Source: Streptomyces cyaneus
GTDB lineage: Bacteria > Actinomycetota > Actinomycetes > Streptomycetales > Streptomycetaceae
Reading direction: 5' to 3'
Assembly (NCBI RefSeq): GCF_004028635.1
Contig: NZ_ML138678.1
Span: 744,001 to 808,000 of the forward strand
DNA length: 64,000 bases
Below are positions 52,468-60,261 of the stretch, in pieces. The notes under the pieces were generated by a model. The model was given only the letters and a program-made list of their open reading frames with translations. It was not told the origin of the DNA and made no database searches. The stretch's first letter is position 1, and the number at the start of each line of letters is the position of its first letter. Made by a program: the position numbers and the translations under genes.

Positions 52468-52914
52468 TCAGCCGTGGAAGTGGTTGCGCTTGATGACGGC
52501 TTTGCGGATGTTGACCGTGGTTCCGCCCTGGTGGCCGCTCGCGCTGAAGACCTGCACGGCGATCCATCCGCCGAAGATCACGGCGGCGAGGGTGATGAGC
52601 TGGGTGATGAGCGCGGTCAGGGCGGTGATGAACGTGGTGAGCAGGAGCAGCCCGCCGCACACGGCGAGGAAGCCGACCCCTCCGAGAGCGATGTTCACGG
52701 CCGCGCGGGAGACAGGCGGCTTGACCGCGACGGGTTCGGGCTTGGCAGGCTCGATGGCGTAGCCGGTGACGACGCGGCCGTCCGGCAGGACGACGCTCGC
52801 CACGGCCGGGACATGCCCCGGTTGGACGGGCACGAGCAGCGCGGCGGGCGGGTGCACGGTGACGGGTTTGGGGTGGTGGATTTCGACGGCCGTGGATCGC
52901 TCGGGGTGGATCAC
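52468..52914 (-). CDS. element-encoded membrane protein, function unknown
   Basis: A 148-residue protein: a Pro/Val-rich cytoplasmic N-terminus (~70 residues), then two or three membrane helices (NIALGGVGFLAVCGGLLLLT and ALTALITQLITLAAVIFGGW), and a short basic tail. No family is recognised with confidence. Similar small membrane proteins of Streptomyces conjugative elements take part in intramycelial spread (Spd proteins), which is the inferred role. The GTG at 52914 follows GGGAG. It is convergent with the HNH gene (4-bp gap) and follows the TraB repeat cluster. Confidence 0.65.
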   Translation of the reverse strand: MIHPERSTAVEIHHPKPVTVHPPAALLVPVQPGHVPAVASVVLPDGRVVTGYAIEPAKPEPVAVKPPVSRAAVNIALGGVGFLAVCGGLLLLTTFITALTALITQLITLAAVIFGGWIAVQVFSASGHQGGTTVNIRKAVIKRNHFHG

Positions 52915-52998
52915 CAGGGCTCCCTTGGGTGAGCCGCGCGGGCTCGCGCCATGGGTGTGACGCGAGCCCGCGCGCGGGTGTCAGGCAGGTGTGAGGGG

Positions 52999-53089
52999 GT
53001 GTTACGCGTCGGGCGTTAGGACGCGTAACACTGCGTCTGCCTAGAGGTTTGGGTGTTAGGCGGCGTAACACCGTTAGGGGTGTTACGCG
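52999..53089. repeat. GTGTTACGC repeat cluster, candidate transfer site (clt)
   Basis: Five copies of GTGTTACGC or its complement lie in 91 bp. GTGTTACGCGTC at 52999 and GACGCGTAACAC at 53020 form a perfect inverted repeat with 9-nt spacer. GGTGTTA at 53052 and TAACACC at 53066 form a second pair. A fifth GTGTTACGCG at 53080 overlaps the traB stop. In Streptomyces plasmids TraB recognises short repeats in the clt locus close to its own gene, so this is a candidate recognition site; termination is the alternative. Confidence 0.7.
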
Positions 53090-55134
53090 ACGGCGAGGGC
53101 GGGGACGATGCGCCACCGGCCGGTGGTGTTCGTCGCCTCCAAGCGGCCCTCCAGGGCGGCGTCCTTCAGTCGCAGGGACACCCAGGAGCGGGAGAGGTGG
53201 TGGCGGTCGCACCAGTCGGTGAAATCCTTCGGGCCGACGATCATCTGACCGTCGTTCTCGAACTCCTCCAGCGCGCGGGCGAACAGCTGGCGCGCCTCTT
53301 CCGGGGAGGGCTTGTGTCCGGTCTCCTGGCCGAACAGGGGTACGTCGTCGCCGTCCTCGGGCTCCGGGAGTTCGGCCTCGGGGTCGATGTGCGCGTCCTC
53401 CGGGTCGACCAGCAGCCCGCCATGCTCCATGTCCTCCTCTCCGTTCACGAGGGTGAGCTGAGGCGCGGCCGTGTCGCCCGCGCTGGTCCGGCCGGTGTAG
53501 GCGCGTCCAGCGATGCCGGAGACCGCACCTGCCGTGACGGGGTCTGCGTGCGCGCCGTTCCTCTGCGCCCACGCGGCGAGGGCATCCATGACCTTCACCG
53601 CGTGCTGGGTGAAGCGGCGGGTGCGTGCCGGGGAGGGGTAGCGGTCCTCGGGGATGCCAGGGCTGACGACGTAGCAGTAGCCAGGGCGCCGGTTGCCCCA
53701 CGCGCCCGGGTGGGCGCCAGCGGCCAGCACCTCATCCGGCAGGGAGAACCCCTCATCGCGCGCGTCGCAGCCGAGCGCGATCACGGACGGGAGAGAAGCG
53801 CGGGTGCTGGTAGACATCTGGTCGTACGAGGGCCGCTGAAGCGAGACGATCAGGGAGATCCCGGCGGAGCGGGCTTCCTGAGCGATCCCGGTGAACGCGT
53901 CGTCACCCAAAGCACGCAGGGTGTTGGCGGCTTCCTCGAACCAGGCCACCATGAACGGCATGCCCTCACAACCGCACGCACGGCCGTCCGCACGGCAGGT
54001 GTGCTCGGGGTCGTTCTGCTGCTGCGCTGCTGCCGGGGTCCACTGGCGGTAGCCGTGCGCCCCGAGCCAGCGCGTGCGCGCGGGGATGGCGGCGTTGACG
54101 GCCTCCACCATGACCTCGGTGTCCGTGCCGCCCTCGACACCCCAGTCCAGGCCGGGACGAAGCGGCGCGAAGTCCTGGAACGCCTTCGGGTCGGAGAACA
54201 TCACGATGACGTCCCGGCGGGAGAGGATCTCCGTCAGGAGGTTCAGCGCGGTGTCGCCCTTGCCGGAACCGGTCCCGCCCGCGATCAGCAGGTGCGTGGA
54301 GTTGCGGCCAGCATCCGGGTCACCCGGAAGCCAGATCAGCAGCGGCGCCCCGTCGTCGTAACGGCCCAGATCAAGCGGGTCGGCGATCGAGCCGCCCAGG
54401 TTCGAGGGCCCTTCCCACTCCACGACCTCGGACAGCATGTCCTCGGGCACGATCACCAGCTCACCGCGCCGCGCCGACCCGGCGTCCGGGGTGTAGCGCA
54501 CGGCGGACGTCGGCAGGTCCAGCGCGGACGCGATCCGCGCCAGCGCCTTGGTGACGTCCTCGTTGGTCTGCTCACCCGCCTCCAGCGCGACCGGTGCGGT
54601 GACCCGGTTCGGCTCCACCTTCGCCATACCGATCTGCGCCCGCGCCAGCCCGACCTTGGCCAACAGGCCCTTGTCGCTGTTCTCGCCGGACGCGTCCGAG
54701 GTGCGCAGCATCATGCGGACGTTCCACGACAGGGCGACGGTCGCGCCGCCCATCAGGTACAGGTCGGGGAGCGGCCCGGACAGCGGTCCGGCGAGTGATG
54801 CGGCGGTGAACCAGGCTGAGCCGGCCGCCACGGTGATGGCGGAGTGCAGGCGCCGCTGTGCGCTCGTGGACCGGCCCGCCCACCAGGTCACGGCCGTCAA
54901 GGCGACGGACGACAGGGTGAGCCCCACGGCCGCCCCCGCCGAGCCTGCCCACATGAGGCTGGCGCCCCCGCCGGCCAGGCCGAGCCCGCCGACGGCGAGC
55001 CACGGCGGCAGGTGAGGCTTGGCACGGTTCAGCAGGTACGCCCGCACCGTGCCCCCGCTGGATTGAGCTTCATGTGGTGCGTCGACCCGAAGGGGGTAGG
55101 TCCGGCCGTCCTGGTCGGTCCACTTGTGCGCCAT
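53083..55134 (-). CDS. traB: TraB/FtsK-like conjugal DNA translocase
   Basis: A 683-residue FtsK/SpoIIIE-type motor for transfer of double-stranded DNA between hyphae. An N-terminal membrane region (helices at ~44-64, 66-86, 98-118, 120-140) is followed by the translocase core with Walker A 286-293 (GGTGSGKG), a Walker B-like VAWFEEAANTLRAL and SLQRPSYDQMST. An acidic linker (~565-610) and a C-terminal winged helix (VGPKDFTDWCDRHHLSRSWV) complete it. The terminal helix would bind specific repeats, as in TraB of pSVH1. The gene starts after AGGAGG and its stop lies inside the repeat cluster. It is the only large transfer gene of the element. Confidence 0.9.
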   Translation of the reverse strand: MAHKWTDQDGRTYPLRVDAPHEAQSSGGTVRAYLLNRAKPHLPPWLAVGGLGLAGGGASLMWAGSAGAAVGLTLSSVALTAVTWWAGRSTSAQRRLHSAITVAAGSAWFTAASLAGPLSGPLPDLYLMGGATVALSWNVRMMLRTSDASGENSDKGLLAKVGLARAQIGMAKVEPNRVTAPVALEAGEQTNEDVTKALARIASALDLPTSAVRYTPDAGSARRGELVIVPEDMLSEVVEWEGPSNLGGSIADPLDLGRYDDGAPLLIWLPGDPDAGRNSTHLLIAGGTGSGKGDTALNLLTEILSRRDVIVMFSDPKAFQDFAPLRPGLDWGVEGGTDTEVMVEAVNAAIPARTRWLGAHGYRQWTPAAAQQQNDPEHTCRADGRACGCEGMPFMVAWFEEAANTLRALGDDAFTGIAQEARSAGISLIVSLQRPSYDQMSTSTRASLPSVIALGCDARDEGFSLPDEVLAAGAHPGAWGNRRPGYCYVVSPGIPEDRYPSPARTRRFTQHAVKVMDALAAWAQRNGAHADPVTAGAVSGIAGRAYTGRTSAGDTAAPQLTLVNGEEDMEHGGLLVDPEDAHIDPEAELPEPEDGDDVPLFGQETGHKPSPEEARQLFARALEEFENDGQMIVGPKDFTDWCDRHHLSRSWVSLRLKDAALEGRLEATNTTGRWRIVPALAVA

Positions 55135-55149
55135 GGTCGTACCTCCTTA

Positions 55150-55695
55150 CTACTGCTGGGCCCAGTCGATGACCGGCTGCTGCGGCTTGCGGGCACGGTG
55201 ACGGACGCGGTTGATCTCTTCCTCGAACTCCTGCTGGAACACCGAGTAGCAGGCAGCGGCCTTCTTCGCCGCGTCCCGCAAGTCGTTGGCGGCGCCCTGC
55301 ATCTTGCGGGCCACCTTCGCGGCGCGGATACGGGAGCCGAACGCGCGGCCGTCGGGGTCCGGCACGGCCGCCAGTACGCCCTTGAGGATCTCGGCAGCCA
55401 TGGCCACCTCGATCGACAGCGTCACACCGGCCGCACGCAGGGTGTTGCAGTAGTTCCGCACCTGCGCCGGGGAGGTGAATTCCGGGGAGGGCAGCAGGGA
55501 TTGGGCGTGCGATCCGACCCCGCTCGCGCGGGCGGTGTTCTTGTTGTTGTTCACGGTGACGTTGATCGGCGGGACGATCGAGCCGCCCAGCGCGCCGACG
55601 AACCCGCCGGCGGCGGCCCCGGCGTTGGCGAACTTGCCGGTCTTGGGGTCGTTCACGGGCCCGCGCGCACGCTGGCCGTTGGTGTTCTGTGCCAT
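55150..55695 (-). CDS. conserved-type element protein upstream of traB, unknown
   Basis: A 181-residue soluble protein with a Gly/Ala-rich N-terminal third (GKFANAGAAAGGFVGALGGS), a short polyasparagine-like NVTVNNNKNT patch and a helical C-terminal half rich in charged residues (ILKGVLAAVPDPDGRAFGSR, then AAKVARKMQGAANDLRDAAK). No family is recognised. It lies 15 bp upstream of traB on the same strand and starts after GGAG. Operon position suggests a transfer or spread accessory. The Gly-rich segment could be a membrane-interacting region. Confidence 0.6.
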   Translation of the reverse strand: MAQNTNGQRARGPVNDPKTGKFANAGAAAGGFVGALGGSIVPPINVTVNNNKNTARASGVGSHAQSLLPSPEFTSPAQVRNYCNTLRAAGVTLSIEVAMAAEILKGVLAAVPDPDGRAFGSRIRAAKVARKMQGAANDLRDAAKKAAACYSVFQQEFEEEINRVRHRARKPQQPVIDWAQQ

Positions 55696-55709
55696 TTGTT
55701 CTCCTCAGG

Positions 55710-56207
55710 TCAGCGGGACGGGCGGACGATGAACCAGGTGGTCTGCGCGGTGATGAGGATGAGCAGCCACAGCAGTACGAGCGGGCCGGTGTGCGGGCCG
55801 AACCCGGCAGCCAGCGCCAGCCAGACGGCGGAGAGCGTGGCGAGCACGGCCAGCCCGATACGCCAGCCGAGCGCCGCGCCGCTCGCGGGGCGGCGGCGCT
55901 GCATGACCAGCAGCCACACCAGCGGCACGGCCGCCACCGGCGCGATGACGAGAGCGGACCACCAGGCGATCACGTGCAGCAGCGCGGCCACCACGAACGC
56001 GAGCACGGAAAGGCCGCTCGGGGCGAGCGCGGAGCGGAAGCGCCACAGCGTGCGGCCGAGGAAGCCGAGCGCTTCGCGGGCCAGGGAAGGACGTTCCGGG
56101 ACGACGATCAGGAACGGGTCGGAGCGGCGCCCGCGCTGGCGGGGGATGCGGACGGTGTGGACACCCGCGCCGGTCTTCACGGCGCGGGTACGGGTACGGC
56201 TGGACAC
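55710..56207 (-). CDS. multi-pass membrane protein of the transfer region
   Basis: A 165-residue protein with a basic N-terminus (SSRTRTRAVKTGAG) and about four membrane helices from residue ~55 (LSVLAFVVAALLHVIAWWSA, LVIAPVAAVPLVWLLVM, IGLAVLATLSAVWLALAAGF, GPLVLLWLLILITAQTTWF). The GTG at 56207 is preferred because GGGAG precedes it; codons further up are not conserved-looking. No family name is certain. Its place between the RRQRL-like and TraB genes suggests a spread (Spd-like) or transfer-complex membrane component. Confidence 0.7.
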   Translation of the reverse strand: MSSRTRTRAVKTGAGVHTVRIPRQRGRRSDPFLIVVPERPSLAREALGFLGRTLWRFRSALAPSGLSVLAFVVAALLHVIAWWSALVIAPVAAVPLVWLLVMQRRRPASGAALGWRIGLAVLATLSAVWLALAAGFGPHTGPLVLLWLLILITAQTTWFIVRPSR

Positions 56208-56232
56208 AGCGAAACTCCCAGGTCGGAGGGGT

Positions 56233-56567
56233 TTAGGCGGCGCGCTGTTCGTCGTCGGGGTACGCGCACGGCACACACACCCCTAGCTCGGCGGGGATGA
56301 CGTATCCGGCGTCCCTACGGCACTTCGGGCAGGTGCGGCGGGCGGCGTTGGCCTTGCCGAGAGCCGCCCACTTGGCCGGCGTCATGGGCCGCACGGGCTT
56401 CGCGTCGTCGACGCGGTAGAGGTAGGCGACCAGCGGCGGACGACGACGGCGGGGGCGTTCGATCTGCGCCACAACGTCCTGACCACCGGGCCGCAACCCC
56501 TTCACACGGAGCTGACGGCGGGTGGCCAACCCGTCCGGCGCCAGACGTAGACCGGTATCGCGGCCAT
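56233..56567 (-). pseudogene. RRQRL-motif zinc-binding protein, frameshifted near its start
   Basis: The body encodes LAPDGLATRRQLRVKGLRPG and a C-terminal zinc site CPKC and CVPC (RRTCPKCRRDAG, ELGVCVPCAYPD), matching the small RRQRL zinc proteins common in Streptomyces elements. The coupled start (ATG at 56567, overlapping the previous TGA) gives MAAIPVYVWRRTGWPP in another frame and stops after about 20 codons. Joining IPVYxWR to LAPDG would need a frame change near 56530-56545, so the gene appears broken by a small deletion, or starts elsewhere. Function is unknown. Confidence 0.65.
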
Positions 56568-57574
56568 CAGCGGCCCGCGATCGCCAGCTCAGCGCCGCCC
56601 GTGCCGGGGGTGCGGTGCTCGGCATAGCGGGCGGAGACCCACCCGACCGACCAGCCGCACAGGTCCGCCGCGCGCCGCACGGACACGCCCTCAGCGACTG
56701 CGGCGGCGACGATCCGCCGGGCGTGCTCCTCGGGCAGCTTGGTGTTCACGGGCGGACCGTCCAGCAGCGCGGCGTGTTCACGGCGGGCGGCTTCCTCGCG
56801 CTCGGCCTGTTCACGGCGTTCACGCTCGGCCAGCTCGGCACGCTCACGCTCGCGCTGCTCGGCCGCCTCGCGTTCACGGCGTTCACGCTCCTGGCGCTGC
56901 TGTTCACGCTCGCGTTCAACGCGTTCACGAGCCTCGCGCTCGGCAGCCTCGCGGGCCGTGGCCTCCTCGCGTTCCTCGCGGCGGGCCCGCTCTTCCCGCT
57001 CGGCCTGTTCACGGGCCAACCGGGCCTCATGGTCGCGCTGTTCACGGGCCAGCATCGCGGCGTGCTCACGTTCCTCACGGGCCCGCCGCACAGCGGCCTC
57101 GCGCCGTTCGTCAGCAGCCCGCTCACGTGCCTCCCGCTCCGTGCGCTGCTTGTCTTCCAGCTCCGCGACGGCGGCGGTGATGGCACGCCGGTAGGCGAGC
57201 CCGGTTTCCGCCGTGACGATCAGCAGCAGCGGCGCGACCGCGTGCACGGCCACGCCCACCAGGTCGTTCTTCAATGCGGAGTCGGCGACGTTCAGGGCGA
57301 GGGTCATGCAGCCGGTCATCCAGCGCAGAACCACCGGCCACTTGCCGCCGTGCCCTCCGAGACGGGCCAGCACCGCATCCAGCCGCACGACGATGACGAC
57401 GGCGGCGTCCACCACGAGCGGCAGGATCGGTGCCGTCCAGTCCCACTTATCGGGGGTGTGCACGGCGGCGAGGGGCGTGACGGTGAGGATCGAGTACAGC
57501 ATCGCGCCCGCCACGATCAGCCACGTACCGACCGACAGAGCCCGCTCGGCTGAACGGATCTGAACGGCGTTCAC
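56567..57574 (-). CDS. DUF2637-like membrane protein with long coiled coil
   Basis: A 335-residue protein. Residues ~10-135 contain four or so membrane helices (LSVGTWLIVAGAMLYSILTV, APILPLVVDAAVVIVV, VAVHAVAPLLLIVTAE), as in DUF2637/SpdB-type proteins. Residues ~145-285 are an almost pure Glu/Arg/Ala helix with repeated REREQQRQERERRE-like segments, predicted to form a long coiled coil. The C-terminus has a helix-turn-helix (VAEGVSVRRAADLCGWSVGW). The GTG at 57574 overlaps the stop of the upstream gene (GTGA). A membrane protein with a terminal HTH may tether element DNA, which is an inference. Confidence 0.75.
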   Translation of the reverse strand: MNAVQIRSAERALSVGTWLIVAGAMLYSILTVTPLAAVHTPDKWDWTAPILPLVVDAAVVIVVRLDAVLARLGGHGGKWPVVLRWMTGCMTLALNVADSALKNDLVGVAVHAVAPLLLIVTAETGLAYRRAITAAVAELEDKQRTEREARERAADERREAAVRRAREEREHAAMLAREQRDHEARLAREQAEREERARREEREEATAREAAEREARERVEREREQQRQERERREREAAEQRERERAELAERERREQAEREEAARREHAALLDGPPVNTKLPEEHARRIVAAAVAEGVSVRRAADLCGWSVGWVSARYAEHRTPGTGGAELAIAGR

Positions 57575-57858
57575 GCGCCCATCCCCGTCCATGAACGCAC
57601 CCGGACGCCCGCGATCAGAACGACCGGCGAGGCAGGATCACCGTGGGTCTCGCTGTCCTCCGTCCACCGCCACTCAGCGCCCGGCACCGGCTCGAAGCCG
57701 AGCACGCTGAGCGCTTCCACGCGCTCCGTGAACGTCGGCACTGGCGCGGCCCGCTCGAAGCTGAACTCAGGCCACGGATCGGTGGTGTTCAGCAGGACCA
57801 CGTACACGCGCCACCGGCCCTTGAACACGGACATCTGCGCCGTGAACTCCCGCGCCAT
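57571..57858 (-). CDS. small DUF6303-like element protein
   Basis: A 95-residue soluble protein: MAREFTAQMSVFKGRWRVYV, VLLNTTDPWPEFSF, then EALSVLGFEPVPGAEWRWTE. It resembles the DUF6303 family of small proteins in Streptomyces conjugative elements, of unknown function; the family name is from memory and should be confirmed. The start and stop both overlap neighbours (TGATG with the upstream gene and GTGA with the downstream gene), so it is part of a strictly coupled series. Confidence 0.65.
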   Translation of the reverse strand: MAREFTAQMSVFKGRWRVYVVLLNTTDPWPEFSFERAAPVPTFTERVEALSVLGFEPVPGAEWRWTEDSETHGDPASPVVLIAGVRVRSWTGMGA

Positions 57859-58121
57859 CACGCGCCCACGCCCGCGACGGTGACGGCGTGGTTGGTCAGG
57901 TCCACACGCGCGGCCAGCGCCCGGCGGCGGGCCCGGCGCAGTCGCCGCTCGTCCAACTCGCTCGGAGTGCGGTCCAGGGTGGCGATGTGCGCGTCCAGCA
58001 GGTCGATGTCCGCGAGGATGACCGGCATCTCCCGCTCGATGGCGTCCAGCTCGGCATCCGTCGGCTCGTTCCAGTCGGCGAACGCGGTAACAGCTTCCTG
58101 AACAGTGACGATGTCGCTCAT
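57858..58121 (-). CDS. small DUF6284-like element protein
   Basis: An 87-residue acidic helical protein: MSDIVTVQEAVTAFADWNEP, then DAELDAIEREMPVILADIDL and a basic RRLRRARRRALAAR segment. It fits the DUF6284 family found in the same place in many AICEs; function is unknown and the family name is from memory. It is the first gene of the coupled minus-strand series running towards traB, so the promoter of that series should lie in 58122-58480. Confidence 0.65.
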   Translation of the reverse strand: MSDIVTVQEAVTAFADWNEPTDAELDAIEREMPVILADIDLLDAHIATLDRTPSELDERRLRRARRRALAARVDLTNHAVTVAGVGA

Positions 58122-58482
58122 TGGGTCGTGTTCCTCTCAAGGGGTGAACGGCCCGAACAGCGGCCCCGGGTCTAGCCACCCGGGGCCGCGCGCCGTTGGA
58201 GACAGAACTTCCGGCTCCCCTCAGCGCTGCTCGTACGAGGACGAGCAGCGGAGGCAACCGGCCGCAGCAGTAGGACTGCGGAGGGATTGGGGATGCAGGT
58301 GCGCGGTCTTGCAGCCGCGCGGCCGTCACTTCAGGGGAGACGGCTCAGAAACCCACGTATTCGCGATGTCAAGGAACGACCAGCGCGGGGCTCGCGGCGT
58401 GCGGCCGAGGCCGCCTTCCGGCCGAGCTGTCCCGAACTGACCGGCCCGGAAGCAGCCCAAAGAAGGCCCCTTCCGTCTCGCT
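58122..58482. other. divergent regulatory region of the element
   Basis: About 465 bp separate the divergent transfer operon and GntR gene. No gene with coding character is visible in 58122-58482. The stretch should hold the transfer-operon promoter; the right end carries the operator copies described separately. Confidence 0.4.
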
Positions 58483-58554
58483 GTCCTAGGACTGCGAGCG
58501 GCCTGAGATGAAGATGACACGTAGTCCTAGGACTGTCAACAGTCCTAGGACTGT
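58483..58554. promoter_or_regulatory. three palindromic operators upstream of the GntR gene
   Basis: The palindrome AGTCCTAGGACT occurs at 58523-58534 and 58541-58552 (in the second case extended to ACAGTCCTAGGACTGT), with a shorter copy GTCCTAGGAC at 58483-58492. They lie 35-100 bp before the gntR start, where the KorSA-type GntR regulators of such elements bind to repress their own gene and the activation genes. Confidence 0.8.
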
Positions 58555-58586
58555 GCTTCACTTGTTCAGGTCGAGAGGAGTTCTGC

Positions 58587-59381
58587 GTGGCACCGAAGTG
58601 GCGCGAGCTGGCGGACAGGTTCGCGGAGCAGATCAAGGGCGGTCAGTACCCGCCGGGCGCCCAGTTGCCCCAGATCAGAGAGCTAGTCGAGGCCGGGGAA
58701 GGCTCCAAGGAGACTGTCCACAAGGCTTACAAGGCCCTGGAGGCTGAAGGCCTCGTGACGTCGACACGCGGACACGGCACCGTGGTGCGTCCGCGTGCTG
58801 CGCTCAAGCGGCTGGGCATCGCCCGGTACGACAAGGCGAAGTGGCGCGACGGTGACGAAGTCGCGTTCATCGCTGACCGCGTCGCTTCGGGACGCGCGTA
58901 CAAGCGCAACGAGCAGACGCAGACCGTGAGCCGTGTCGAGGCAGACAGCCTCGTTGCGGAGGGGCTGGGTGTCCCAGTCGGCTCCGAGGTGTACGCACGC
59001 GCCCGCCTCGTGAAAGAAGGCGTGCAGCCGACTCACACCCTGACCAGCTACTACAAGCCGGAGCACGTCGAGGGGACACGCATCGTCGACCCCACCCCGG
59101 GCCCTGCCGGCCGCGGCGGCGGATACCGAGTCCTCTACGACGCCGGATACGAGATCGACCACATGAGAGAAGCCCTGTTCGCCCGCATCCCGACGGCGGA
59201 CGAAGTACAGCTCCTACAACTCCCCGCCGGCGAGCCCGTAGTCGAGCTGCATCGGACCACGTACACGGCAGATGGCACGGTGGTTGAGTTCGCCGTGGGC
59301 GTCCATGCGGCTTCTCGCTTCGCGTGGGAGTACGACTTCAAGGTTCCCGACTCGGCAGAGGACAGGAAGGGGCAGGAATGA
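58587..59381 (+). CDS. GntR-family regulator with UTRA domain (KorSA-like)
   Basis: A 264-residue regulator with an N-terminal GntR winged helix (residues ~3-70, WRELADRFAEQIKGGQYPPG and GEGSKETVHKAYKALEAEGL) and a C-terminal UTRA ligand-binding domain (~90-250). KorSA of pSAM2 has this layout and keeps the element silent. The GTG at 58587 follows GAGAGGAG. Three palindromic operators lie just upstream, pointing to autorepression. The gene's stop overlaps the next ATG (ATGA), so the DUF218-like protein is made with it. Confidence 0.9.
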   Translation: MAPKWRELADRFAEQIKGGQYPPGAQLPQIRELVEAGEGSKETVHKAYKALEAEGLVTSTRGHGTVVRPRAALKRLGIARYDKAKWRDGDEVAFIADRVASGRAYKRNEQTQTVSRVEADSLVAEGLGVPVGSEVYARARLVKEGVQPTHTLTSYYKPEHVEGTRIVDPTPGPAGRGGGYRVLYDAGYEIDHMREALFARIPTADEVQLLQLPAGEPVVELHRTTYTADGTVVEFAVGVHAASRFAWEYDFKVPDSAEDRKGQE

Positions 59382-60094
59382 TCTCGGCACAGGCATGGGC
59401 GGATGCTCGACTCCTGTGGGACTACCACTTCATGCACCACGACCCACGGCCGTGTTCAGTGGCCGTGGGGCTGGGCAGCCACGACCTCGGCGTGGCCGAC
59501 GTGACAGCGGAGCTGTACCACCAGGGCATGGCGCCGGTCATCGTCTTCACGGGAGCCACCAGCCCCACGACCCGGGCACGCATGCCGCGCGGTGAGGCTG
59601 TCCACTACCGAGAGCGGGCATTGCAACTAGGGGTGCCCGATTCCGCCGTACTCCTGGAACCCCGTGCCACGAACACTGGCGAGAACATCAAGTTCACGAA
59701 GGCGGTGTTGGCGGAGGCCGACGTCAAGGTCTCGTCCGTCCTGCTCGTGAGCAAGCCGTACGAAGAGCGGCGCTCGTACGCCATGATGCGGAAGCTCTGG
59801 CCCGAGGTCGAAGTGATCTGCGCGTCCACACCGATGGGCTTGGAGGAGTACGCCGACTCCATCGGAGACGTTCGCATGGTGATCGACATGATCGTGGGCG
59901 CCCTGCAACGAGTGCTCGTCTTCCCGAGGCTGGGTCTGGCCATCGAGCAGGACGTACCAGACACCGTCGTAGCCGCCTTTGAGCGGCTGTGCGTCGAGGG
60001 CTTCACTAGCCGACTCATGCCGGCGGATGTTGCACCGCGTCCGACGGGTAGCGGTCTCGCGGACAAAGCCACAGGTCCGGGGTCTGGTGGCTGA
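59378..60094 (+). CDS. DUF218/YdcF-like soluble protein
   Basis: A 238-residue protein without a signal or membrane helix and with the DUF218 motifs VAVGLGSHDLGVADVTAELY, VIVFTGATSP, ALQLGVPDSAVLLEPRATNT and LLVSKPYEERRSYAMM. The domain is usually envelope-associated (SanA/ElyC), but cytosolic versions occur next to GntR regulators in Streptomyces elements. Its ATG overlaps the regulator's stop (ATGA). Activity is unknown; a nucleotide- or sugar-phosphate-related role that tunes the regulator is possible but unproven. Confidence 0.82.
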   Translation: MISAQAWADARLLWDYHFMHHDPRPCSVAVGLGSHDLGVADVTAELYHQGMAPVIVFTGATSPTTRARMPRGEAVHYRERALQLGVPDSAVLLEPRATNTGENIKFTKAVLAEADVKVSSVLLVSKPYEERRSYAMMRKLWPEVEVICASTPMGLEEYADSIGDVRMVIDMIVGALQRVLVFPRLGLAIEQDVPDTVVAAFERLCVEGFTSRLMPADVAPRPTGSGLADKATGPGSGG

Positions 60095-60214
60095 CATCAA
60101 CAGGTGACATCAACACGGCGTACAACCGCGTACGGCAGCACACTCGCCACTCGACTGGGAGGCTCGTCAACCTGCTCCGTAGGCGAGCAGGCCCCACGAG
60201 CGGTGCACGCGCCC

Positions 60215-60254
60215 ACGGATCAAAAGGTTGCAGGTTCGAATCCAGCCGAGTGCA
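60215..60254 (+). other. 3' fragment of a tRNA-Arg gene, candidate att site
   Basis: This 40-bp stretch begins ACGGATCAAAAGGTTGCAGG, includes the T-loop GGTTCGAATCC and ends in the acceptor CGAGTGCA. It matches the 3' half of a Streptomyces-type tRNA-Arg, with one T-stem mismatch. The 5' half is absent upstream. A transcription terminator follows 8 bp later. Such half-tRNAs are the usual att scar of elements that integrate in tRNA genes. Confidence 0.7.
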
Positions 60255-60261
60255 CAGCAGA

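Larger units (their letters stand above)
45980..60254. mobile_element. integrated conjugative element (AICE type)
   Basis: A 14-kb block with the gene set of an actinomycete integrative conjugative element: tyrosine integrase and excisionase at the left, prim-pol/ATPase replication genes with iterons, a methyltransferase/nuclease pair, a single FtsK-like transfer protein (TraB), small spread-type membrane proteins, and a GntR regulator. All genes from integrase to 58.1 kb are on the minus strand except the HNH nuclease. The right limit is set at a 3' fragment of a tRNA-Arg gene (60215-60254). The left limit is inferred from the integrase; no matching att repeat was found there. Transfer of double-stranded DNA by TraB is established for such elements. 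Confidence 0.85.

Noticed and set aside
52484..52762. Plus-strand gene after the HNH nuclease
   Set aside because: It is antisense to the Pro-rich membrane protein gene at 52468-52914, which has membrane helices and a ribosome site.
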